From contig JAGRNT010000003.1 in assembly GCA_020440605.1 (NCBI GenBank), forward strand, positions 216,176 through 280,175: a DNA stretch of 64,000 bases. The letters run 5' to 3'. Made by a program: the position numbers and the translations under genes. This document shows, one piece after another, positions 35,764 through 43,308 of the stretch (the stretch's first letter is position 1; each line of letters opens with the position of its first letter). Source of the DNA: a bacterium. Lineage in GTDB: Bacteria; 4484-113; JAFGCY01. The notes beneath the pieces were generated by a model. That model did no database searches. It saw nothing but the letters and a program-made list of their open reading frames with translations, and was not told where the DNA came from.

Positions 35764-37719
35764 CTATATGTACCTGGCGAACACCAGCTCGAAGGGTCCG
35801 CCGTTGTTGTCGTCAAAATACAGCACCGCCGGATGGCCGCTCACATCGGCGATCGCCGGACGCAGCACGAAATTGGTGCCGGGGTCAACCGGGACGGTCA
35901 GCTGCATCTCCTCCAGGCTGTCCTCCGCACTGTAGCGGCACGGTATCTCGCTGTCAACGTAGTGCAAGTAGGTCAGCCACAGCCGGCCCAGTGACTCCGC
36001 AGCCTGGATGCCGTCAATCGGGCTGTCGAGGAAGGGGCTCGGCGCCGTGAAGACATTGCCTCCGGCCTGACCCCGCACCAGGCTGTGCTGGAACAGCAGA
36101 TCGTCCTGCAGCAGCATGTGCAGCTGGCCGGCGAATTCGAACAAGGCCGGCGTGGCATCCAGGTTCAGGTCTGTGGTGATCACGCTCGGGCTTATGAATT
36201 CAAAGGTCGATCCGTTGAACTCCATCTCGCTGTAGATGGTGTTGTTGCCAGTGCTGGAGCGGTAGAGAATGTCAATCCCGCCGCTGCGGGGGATCGTTGC
36301 CAGGTCGGAGCCGGGACCCAGCGCATAGCCCGTTGCCACGTCACCCGACTCATTGATGATGAAGGCAGCCGCCTGCTCGGAGTTGCTGCAGGTCAGCATC
36401 ACCTTGCCCTGGAACATATGCAGTTCCTGCGGCTCGTACTCGCCGCCGATCACCGCCAGCGGCTCGCTCCACGTGTTGCCCTCGGCATCAAGCGCATGGC
36501 GGTAGTAGTTGGCATTGCTGGATATGCTGTGCCAGACGACCGCCGGCACTCCCTCGCGTTCCACCATCAGCGGTCTGCTGGCGGAATCATGGATGCCCGT
36601 GATGTTGACAGGCGTGCTCCAGCCGCCGCCGATGCGATCCGTGGCCCTGCTGAAGAGCGTGATGCCGTTCTGGAACAGGCCAGTGGTGAAGACCACGCAT
36701 GGCCGTCCGTCAACCATCACGATGTCGGGAGCCGTACCCGAGGGCTGTTCGGCCTGGCTGTGGATCACCGTGCGTTGCCAGTTCTTCTGCCATTCAGCGG
36801 TCATTCCGGAAGGCGCGCTGTTGCCGGCATTGAATTCCGCCACCAGCCAGTAGCGGTCATGCAGCCGCACATCCGTGTCAGTCAGCTGGAAGCGCCTGCG
36901 CCCGCCACTGGCGGCGTCTGCATCCGTCAGTCCGAGACTGCGCACCAGCCGCTCCGGGCCGCTGCCGTCCTCTGCAGCGTACAGCCTGTAGGCCGCGAGA
37001 CTGTTGCCGAAGTTCTGCCCGATCGGTGTGATGTCCGCCAGGCTGATCAGGCCGTTGCCATCCCCATCGACCATCACAAGTGCGCTGCCCTCATCCTCCG
37101 GCACCTGCTGGCCGAGATTGACGCCCAGCGGTGTGAGGTCGGCGATGTTCACCTCTCCGTTCTGGTCGTAGTCGCCCGTGTTTTCGTAGTACCAGGAAAT
37201 GATGTCCCAGTTCGCATTGCGCTGCGGCTGCGGTGCCGGGTCACTGATTGATGCTGCCTGACGCGGACTGTCAGTGCCGCGCCGGAATTCGATCGTTGCC
37301 AGATCCCCGCCGCCGCTGATGCCCTGCGGATCATTGCCGGGAATCAGCTCGCCGTACTGCGCTCGGCCCCTGCCGTTGCCAGCCAGCAATGTCAGCGCAT
37401 CATCACCGAGCAGGCCGGCACTGTGCGCCGCGACCGGTGTCCACTGCTCAGCGTCATAGCCGATCTCCAGATAGGCATGGCTCAGCTCGCTGGCATCAGA
37501 CAGGTTGATGGTCAGCAGTGCACTGTCTGCAGCTTCCGCGACTCTGAAATCAAAGTCGGCGCTGCCCTGCAGGGCGAAGCTTTCCGGCATCACATGCATG
37601 CTGAAGCCCCGGCCACTGCCACTTTGCTGCTGCAGCTCAGCGTCACTTCCGCCGCCGCAGGCAGCCAGCAGCACTGCGCCCAGCAGGCCTGCATACATAT
37701 ATATATGAGTAATTCGCAT
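35764..37719 (-). CDS. Cohesin-like, dockerin-like and propeller lipoprotein
   Basis: ATG 37719, with AAGGAA upstream, is preferred over the frame start at 37761. Lipobox L-A-A-C (Cys21). The cohesin-like domain (about 40-150) includes 'LSHAYLEIGYDAEQWTPVA' and 'GDLATIEFRRG'. The EF-hand pair is TGDYDQNGEVNIADLTPLG then DGDGNGLISLADITPIG, preceded by W-Y-Y-E-N. The rest is propeller-like with 'RPCVVFTTG', 'VPAVVWHS' and 'HPAVLYFDD'. It is very similar to the gene at 37813 and clearly a tandem paralogue. It lacks the PKD domain of its neighbour at 32832. Confidence 0.85.
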   Translation of the reverse strand: MRITHIYMYAGLLGAVLLAACGGGSDAELQQQSGSGRGFSMHVMPESFALQGSADFDFRVAEAADSALLTINLSDASELSHAYLEIGYDAEQWTPVAAHSAGLLGDDALTLLAGNGRGRAQYGELIPGNDPQGISGGGDLATIEFRRGTDSPRQAASISDPAPQPQRNANWDIISWYYENTGDYDQNGEVNIADLTPLGVNLGQQVPEDEGSALVMVDGDGNGLISLADITPIGQNFGNSLAAYRLYAAEDGSGPERLVRSLGLTDADAASGGRRRFQLTDTDVRLHDRYWLVAEFNAGNSAPSGMTAEWQKNWQRTVIHSQAEQPSGTAPDIVMVDGRPCVVFTTGLFQNGITLFSRATDRIGGGWSTPVNITGIHDSASRPLMVEREGVPAVVWHSISSNANYYRHALDAEGNTWSEPLAVIGGEYEPQELHMFQGKVMLTCSNSEQAAAFIINESGDVATGYALGPGSDLATIPRSGGIDILYRSSTGNNTIYSEMEFNGSTFEFISPSVITTDLNLDATPALFEFAGQLHMLLQDDLLFQHSLVRGQAGGNVFTAPSPFLDSPIDGIQAAESLGRLWLTYLHYVDSEIPCRYSAEDSLEEMQLTVPVDPGTNFVLRPAIADVSGHPAVLYFDDNNGGPFELVFARYI

Positions 37720-37812
37720 GTTCGGTTCCTTGCCCGTGGGCAAACCGCTTACTCTACCCATTATCCGCGAATTGTTAAGCAGAGGTTAAATAATCAGGGT
37801 TTCGAGGCGCAA

Positions 37813-39804
37813 TCAGTAGAACATGTAGAAGTTCACGCGCTTCATCCCGCCTTCCTCCAGCGTGAAGGCCATGCATGGGTGCGGTCCCAGCAGGCGCATT
37901 TCCTTCAGCTCGACGCCGGGGATCTGCCCGATCACTGGCCCGGTCTGCACATAGCCGGCCACACTGCCGTCCACACTGAAGGCGCTGGCCACCTGCATCG
38001 CATTCACATCCGTCCAGGTCGCCATCAGCCCGCCGTAGGCCGCCAGCAGCTCAGGGGCGAACTGCCCCGGCTGCGAGACCGAGAGGTCAGCAGGTGTTCC
38101 CCAGCTGGCGCCGCTCAGGTCCGTCGACTCATACTGCTGCAGCATGTTGCTGCCATCGTAGGCAGCGAGGCCGATGAGCCGGCCGTCATACTCGCAGATC
38201 CCGCCTGGCCGCACATTCGTGCTGGCCGCACCGAGCTGGATCGCCGCTTCCCCCGGCAGGTCACTGCCGTTCCAGCTGTAGCGCCGCACGTAGGCCAGCG
38301 AGTCCAGGCTGTCCCTGTAGAATGCCAGGAAGCTGTCCCCCTGCTGCAGCAGGCTGCCGCTCTGCAGTTTGGTGGTGAAGCCCAGCTCATCGAACAGGCC
38401 CGCCGCCGGGGCATCACCGAGGTAGAAGTAGAGCGTTGTCAGCGAATTGTGCCCGAAGACAAGCGGCCGGCCGGCGATCTCCATGATCTCGAACTGCTCC
38501 TCTCCGGAGACACTGGACTTGACCATCGTACTCCAGCTGCTGCCCTCCGCATCACTGCCAATCGTGTAATAACAGGTTTCAGAGGGGTCCACCGGCACGC
38601 TGATCGCCGGGCGGTTGTCAATCACTCCCAGCTCAGGCTGCCAGGCATCCGTATAGCTGCCGGGTACCGCCACGGCCGGACCCCACTGTGCCGCGGCCCG
38701 GTCCTCGGCCCGGCAGTAGTAGAGCTGGCGGTCAGCACTCCCGGCTGACCAGGCCGCAACCGGGCGGTTGTCAATCACCTCAATGCGGGGCTGGGTCACG
38801 GACCAGCCGGAGTCGTATCCGGCAATCTGCGTGGCATGCCACTGCTTCTCCCAGGTGGCGGTCAGCTCACTGGCCGGTCCCGGCGCCCCGCCGCCCTCGG
38901 CCCTGATCCAGTAACGCTCGCCGAAGCGCGGATCACTGTCCGTATAGCGGAAATGCCTGCGCTCACCCACAGTGCCCAGGGCATTGGCGAGATCCACCGT
39001 GAACAGGGTCAGCGCCTCCGCACCATTTTCCGCCTGGGGATCCACCGGGTAGCCCGCGCCCTCCACTCCGGCGTGCAGTGCATAGCCCGTGACCATGTTG
39101 CCGAAATGCACGGCGATCGGCGTGATGTCCGCGAGGTTGATTTCCCCGTTGCCATCGCCGTCAACCATGTAGAGCGCACTCGATTCCGCGAAAGGCCCGC
39201 TGCTGCCCAGATTGGCACCGAGCGGGGTGAGGTCCGCGATGTTCACCTCACCGTTCTGGTCGTAGTCACCGGGGTTGGTGTAGTACCAGCTGAGGATGCT
39301 CCAGCGCGGATTGCGGGACAGCACCGGCTGGGCATCTGCCACGGCACTGGGTCTGCGTGCGCTCTCCGCACCACGCCGGAACTCAATCCTCGCCAGCAGG
39401 CCGCTGCCATTGATGCCCTGCGGATCATTGCCCGGCAGCAGTTCGCCGTACTGCAACCTACCCTGGCCATTGCCGGCCAGCAGGCTCAGGGAATCACTGC
39501 CAAGCAGGCCGGCGCTGTGGGCCTCGCCCGCCGTCCACTGCAGGCTGTCATAGCCGATCTCAAGGTAGGCATGGCTCAGTCCCTGCGCATTGTCAGCTTC
39601 AATACTGACAATCGCGCGATCCGCATGCTGCTCAAGCGAGATGTGGAAATCAGCGCTGCCGCCCTGGGCAAAGCTCTCGGGCAGCACGCGCAGGCTGAAC
39701 CTCCCGTCCTCTTCCGGCGCGAGAGTGCCGCTGCCAGCTGCGCTGCAGGCCGCCAGTGATGCGGCAAGCAGGCCCGCCGCGAATGTCGTGATCAGTCTGT
39801 GCAT
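37813..39804 (-). CDS. Cohesin-like, dockerin-like and propeller lipoprotein
   Basis: 663 residues; lipobox L-A-A-C (Cys20). Nearly the same plan as the gene at 35764: cohesin-like domain with 'LSHAYLEIGYDSLQWTAGE' and 'GLLARIEFRRG', EF-hand pair (PGDYDQNGEVNIADLTPLG, DGDGNGEINLADITPIA), then propeller-like blades. The Gly-Asn stretch 'LLAGNGQGRLQYGELLPGND' is shared almost word for word with its neighbour, which argues for a fairly recent duplication. Predicted envelope lipoprotein; ligand unknown. Confidence 0.85.
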   Translation of the reverse strand: MHRLITTFAAGLLAASLAACSAAGSGTLAPEEDGRFSLRVLPESFAQGGSADFHISLEQHADRAIVSIEADNAQGLSHAYLEIGYDSLQWTAGEAHSAGLLGSDSLSLLAGNGQGRLQYGELLPGNDPQGINGSGLLARIEFRRGAESARRPSAVADAQPVLSRNPRWSILSWYYTNPGDYDQNGEVNIADLTPLGANLGSSGPFAESSALYMVDGDGNGEINLADITPIAVHFGNMVTGYALHAGVEGAGYPVDPQAENGAEALTLFTVDLANALGTVGERRHFRYTDSDPRFGERYWIRAEGGGAPGPASELTATWEKQWHATQIAGYDSGWSVTQPRIEVIDNRPVAAWSAGSADRQLYYCRAEDRAAAQWGPAVAVPGSYTDAWQPELGVIDNRPAISVPVDPSETCYYTIGSDAEGSSWSTMVKSSVSGEEQFEIMEIAGRPLVFGHNSLTTLYFYLGDAPAAGLFDELGFTTKLQSGSLLQQGDSFLAFYRDSLDSLAYVRRYSWNGSDLPGEAAIQLGAASTNVRPGGICEYDGRLIGLAAYDGSNMLQQYESTDLSGASWGTPADLSVSQPGQFAPELLAAYGGLMATWTDVNAMQVASAFSVDGSVAGYVQTGPVIGQIPGVELKEMRLLGPHPCMAFTLEEGGMKRVNFYMFY

Positions 39805-39908
39805 GGCATTGCTCCTGCCCCGGGGGGCAATCCGCTGTAATACCCATTATCCACAGCGGATTAAGCAATGGTTAAACACAAACGCAGATGCTGCCGCATG
39901 CGATTCCA

Positions 39909-40814
39909 TTACGGGTTCGCTTCACTGCCGGCTGCGCGTCGTTTCGCCAGCCATTTCTCCACGGGCAGTTCACTGATGATCATCGCCAGCACGATCAGCA
40001 GTCCACCCATGGCCCGCACCGGCACCAGCTGCTCTCCACCCAGGGTCCAGGCGAACACGGCAGCGAACACCGGCTCGAGGCAGAAGATCAGCGCCGTCGT
40101 CACCGGCGGCACGCCCTGCTGCGCGGTGAGCTGCAGCATGAAGGCTGAGAGCGTCGGAAGCAGCGTCAGGAACAGCACCCAGCCCACGGTCTCCATGCTG
40201 GCAATCCCGAAGGGACGCCCGAGCACCAGTCCGCAGAGCAGGGCCACGAGCCCCGTCCCCAGCAGCTGCTGGAAGTTCAGCACATAGACATTCATTCCGC
40301 TGTTGGTGAAGCGGTCGGCATACAGCACGTGCGCGGCATAGGTCACGGCGGCCACCAGCGTCAGCATGTCGCCATGGTTGGCATGCCGGATCCCGCCGGT
40401 CAGCAGCCACAGGCCGCACAGCGCAATGGCAACGGCCACGAGCCGCGGCCAGGGTGAGAGCGTGCGGAAGCAGATCAGGTTCAGCAGCGGCACGAATACG
40501 ATGAACAGCCCGGTGATGAAGCCGCTGTTGCTGGCTGTGGTATGCCCGAGGCCCACCGTCTGGAATACGTACAGCACCCCGAGGATCACACCGAGCACGG
40601 CCCCGCGTTGCCAGCCCTGCCAGAGCTTCACGCCGCGCAGCACCAGCGGCAGCGCCATCAGCCCTGCGGCTGCCAGGAAGCGCCAGGCCACGAGCGCATA
40701 GGGGTCGATGCTGTCGAGGCTGTCCTTGACGATGAAGAACGTACTGCCCCAGACCGCCGCGCAGTAGATGAGCGCGAACTCCGCATAGGGCGAGCGGGTG
40801 AACAGCCTGAGCAC
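39909..40814 (-). CDS. DMT-superfamily (EamA-type) transporter
   Basis: 301 residues with ten predicted membrane helices in two EamA-like halves. The first half begins with the typical 'AAVWGSTFFIVKDSLD' and 'ALVAWRFLAAAGLMALPL'; the second with 'GDMLTLVAAVTYAAHVLYADRF'. Members export amino acids, nucleosides or drugs; the cargo here cannot be told. The start is GTG at 40814, with TATAAT 6 nt upstream (leaderless). It interrupts the lipoprotein array and has no evident functional link to it. Confidence 0.88.
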   Translation of the reverse strand: MLRLFTRSPYAEFALIYCAAVWGSTFFIVKDSLDSIDPYALVAWRFLAAAGLMALPLVLRGVKLWQGWQRGAVLGVILGVLYVFQTVGLGHTTASNSGFITGLFIVFVPLLNLICFRTLSPWPRLVAVAIALCGLWLLTGGIRHANHGDMLTLVAAVTYAAHVLYADRFTNSGMNVYVLNFQQLLGTGLVALLCGLVLGRPFGIASMETVGWVLFLTLLPTLSAFMLQLTAQQGVPPVTTALIFCLEPVFAAVFAWTLGGEQLVPVRAMGGLLIVLAMIISELPVEKWLAKRRAAGSEANP

Positions 40815-40820
40815 CGGGGA

Positions 40821-40826
40821 ATTATA
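40821..40826 (-). promoter_or_regulatory. -10 box of a leaderless promoter
   Basis: TATAAT on the minus strand, exactly 6 nt before the GTG start at 40814; perfect consensus hexamer. Confidence 0.6.
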
Positions 40827-40852
40827 CGGGAGGCGTTTCGCTCCGCCGCAGT

Positions 40853-42826
40853 CTAGTAGAAGCGGGCGTAGTAGTAGTCAAGCGAGCCCGGCTCATCCAG
40901 CAGCAGCAGGATAGCGGGATGGCCCCGGATGATCACCGGACGCGTATAGGGGATCAGGTTGCCCTCCGGGAAGGACATTGCCAGTTCGCGCCAGCCGCCG
41001 GGGTCCAGCTCCGCGTCGTCATTGGCCAGGGTGTACAGGGCCTGGTAACCCTCGCCGCTCTTGAGGCACATCATCTCTCCATAGGCCTCGAAGAAGCGGA
41101 TCGAGCCATTCACTTCATGAGGCAGGCTCAGATCCTGCGGGGCATTCCAGACCTGGCCGATTCCATCTGCATTGCGCATCTGCACCAGCCTGCTCTCGTT
41201 GTCCTTCAGCATCCAGACATAGGGCCGGCCCCGGTACAGTTCACTGCCCACCAGCCAGTTCAGGTTCTGTCCGTTGTCAAGTTCGACAAGCGACTGCATG
41301 TTCACCTGGCCCTGGGCGACATCGTAGAGTCCGAAGTACAGCTTCTGGTTGCCAAGGCTCTGGTAGCAGAGCGCCAGCTGCCCGCCGAAGCTGTATCCGC
41401 GCCAGCCATAGACGCTGGCGATCGGGTCCTCGGGGAGGAAGGACTGCGGATCGAGCGAATCCGAACCCGAGAGGTAGGCGACGTTCAGGCCGCCGGTCAG
41501 CAGGTGCAGCCCGCCGTTGAATTCCAGCACGTTGCCGGCTGAGCGCGTGGCCGGCATGACCGGCACCGACTCCGGCCAGCTCGTGCCATCCGCACTGCCC
41601 GCCTTCAGCAGCCAGGTGCTGTCCGTCGTGTTGCTGGAAAGCAGCACTGCCGGCCTGCCGCCGAGGTCCAGCAGGGCACTGACCGAATCCGGCTGGCCGG
41701 TCTGCGGCACGAGCACTGCCTGCTGCCACTCACTGCCGACGGCATCATTCGCTCTGGCAAAGTAGGGATCCGCCCCGTTCTCACCGCCGGCCCAGGTGGC
41801 GCAGGGAATTCCGCCGACCTCGGCCAGGGCCAGGCCGCCGGTGCTGTAGCCGCCGCTGATCGGGATCGAGTACAGCAGCTGGGCATGCCACTGCATTTCC
41901 CAGACTTCGGTGAGAGCACTCACGCTGTCAGTGCCCGTGGGTCGCACCCAGTAGCGGTCGGCGAGCCTCACATCCAGATCCGTCAGGCGGAAATGGCGGC
42001 GTTCAGTGGCAGTGCCCAGGGCCTCGTCCATCCCGATACTGGCAACCAGCCTTGCGCCGGTGATTGCCGGGTAGTCCCCACCTTCCGGGCTGGCGTACAA
42101 CTCGTAGCTGCTGATGCTGTTGCCGAAGTTCTGGCCGATCACGGAAATGTCGGACAGGTTGATCTCGCCGTTGCCATCGCCGTCCACCATGAACAGCGCA
42201 CTGGACGGGTCGAAGGGGCCGCTCTTCAGGAAATTCTGCCCGAGCGGCGTCAGGTCCGCAATGCTCACCACGCCGTTCTGGTCATAGTCGCCGGGGTTGG
42301 CATAACTCCAGCTGAGGATGTTCCAGCGGGCATTGCGTGTCAGGTCGTCAACGGCGGGAATCACTTTACTTGCCGCTCTGTCAGTGCTGTCGCCAGCTTC
42401 GTGCACTGCCAGTTCGAAGCTGGCCAGCAGGCCGCTGCCGCTGAAACTGTCATCAATTGCAGTCCAGCCGAACTGCAGCGCGCCATTGTCAGTCAGGCTC
42501 AGGTTGAGCGGGCTGAGTTCCGCAAGCTCCGGCAGATCCGCATTGCTCAGCTGCTCGGCGGAATCCGCCAGCGGGATCTCCAGATAGAGATGCCTGAGTC
42601 CACGCAGCCCGCGCCCGTGTACCTGCAGCAGTTCGCGCCCGCCGAGCTGTGAGCGCTCAAGGTATATTTCGCCGGAGTCATACGCAGTACCCTCCAGTGT
42701 ACGCATGGCCAGGCTGCGCCCGGTGGCTGGTCCTGACTCAATATGCGCTGAGTTTCCAGCACAGGCCGCGAGCAGCACTGCCAGCCACAGGCTGGTAAGC
42801 AGGGTGCTTGCTTGCGGAAAGCGCAT
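40853..42826 (-). CDS. Cohesin-like, dockerin-like and propeller lipoprotein
   Basis: 657 residues; lipobox L-A-A-C (Cys22). A more divergent cohesin-like domain ('LRHLYLEIPLADSAEQL', 'GLLASFELAVHE') precedes the EF-hand pair (PGDYDQNGVVSIADLTPLG, DGDGNGEINLSDISVIG), again introduced by W-S-Y-A-N. The propeller-like part follows ('IPCATWAGG', 'RPAVLLSSN', 'HPAILLLLD'). It is the fourth member of the cohesin-dockerin run begun at 32832, separated from it by the DMT transporter. Confidence 0.85.
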   Translation of the reverse strand: MRFPQASTLLTSLWLAVLLAACAGNSAHIESGPATGRSLAMRTLEGTAYDSGEIYLERSQLGGRELLQVHGRGLRGLRHLYLEIPLADSAEQLSNADLPELAELSPLNLSLTDNGALQFGWTAIDDSFSGSGLLASFELAVHEAGDSTDRAASKVIPAVDDLTRNARWNILSWSYANPGDYDQNGVVSIADLTPLGQNFLKSGPFDPSSALFMVDGDGNGEINLSDISVIGQNFGNSISSYELYASPEGGDYPAITGARLVASIGMDEALGTATERRHFRLTDLDVRLADRYWVRPTGTDSVSALTEVWEMQWHAQLLYSIPISGGYSTGGLALAEVGGIPCATWAGGENGADPYFARANDAVGSEWQQAVLVPQTGQPDSVSALLDLGGRPAVLLSSNTTDSTWLLKAGSADGTSWPESVPVMPATRSAGNVLEFNGGLHLLTGGLNVAYLSGSDSLDPQSFLPEDPIASVYGWRGYSFGGQLALCYQSLGNQKLYFGLYDVAQGQVNMQSLVELDNGQNLNWLVGSELYRGRPYVWMLKDNESRLVQMRNADGIGQVWNAPQDLSLPHEVNGSIRFFEAYGEMMCLKSGEGYQALYTLANDDAELDPGGWRELAMSFPEGNLIPYTRPVIIRGHPAILLLLDEPGSLDYYYARFY

Positions 42827-42935
42827 TTGAACCTCCGGCTAACCAGATGGTTTTACCCGCATTTAACGCTTTCCAGCATAAGGCCCGCATTCAGGAACTG
42901 CCAGCACCCGAAGTCAGAAACGTAGATGGTGCTGC

Positions 42936-43259
42936 TCAGGCCGGCTGTCCCAGTTCCAGCTTCAGGCGATATCGGGCGAAGAGAATCCAGAACAGGCCGC
43001 TGGCCATGCCGAGGAACTTCAGCAGATGCCAGAACATCCGCCAGACCAGTGCGCTGCCGCTCAGCTGTGACAGATAGCTGTAGTCCAGCATCTGCAGGGC
43101 CAGCAGCACTGAGATAACGAAGCAGGCGAATTGCAGCTGCCCGGGCCAGAATGTCCCATTGCGCCGGATCAGCACGCGCCAGACATACTCGCCGAGCATG
43201 ATCCCGGCGATCAGCCAGTGAGCGCAGAGCAGGACAGTGTGCAGCAGACGGGAATCCAC
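42936..43259 (-). CDS. Small three-helix membrane protein
   Basis: 107 residues, GTG start at 43259 with GGGAGAAG upstream. It has hydrophobic segments at about 8-26, 41-60 and 73-93, and a charged C-terminus (RYRLKLELGQ). I do not recognise the family; a longer ORF in another frame over the same bases has no membrane or family character. It may be expressed with the lipoprotein gene downstream, but the 109-nt spacer makes that uncertain. Confidence 0.55.
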   Translation of the reverse strand: MDSRLLHTVLLCAHWLIAGIMLGEYVWRVLIRRNGTFWPGQLQFACFVISVLLALQMLDYSYLSQLSGSALVWRMFWHLLKFLGMASGLFWILFARYRLKLELGQPA

Positions 43260-43308
43260 GTGCTTCTCCCGGGGGCTGGCCCCCGCAGCGCATCATACAC
43301 AGCCAGGC

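Noticed and set aside
42853..43296. 147-codon minus-strand ORF over the small membrane protein
   Set aside because: Other frame; no membrane segments or ribosome site, whereas the frame 42936-43259 has three hydrophobic helices and a Shine-Dalgarno site.
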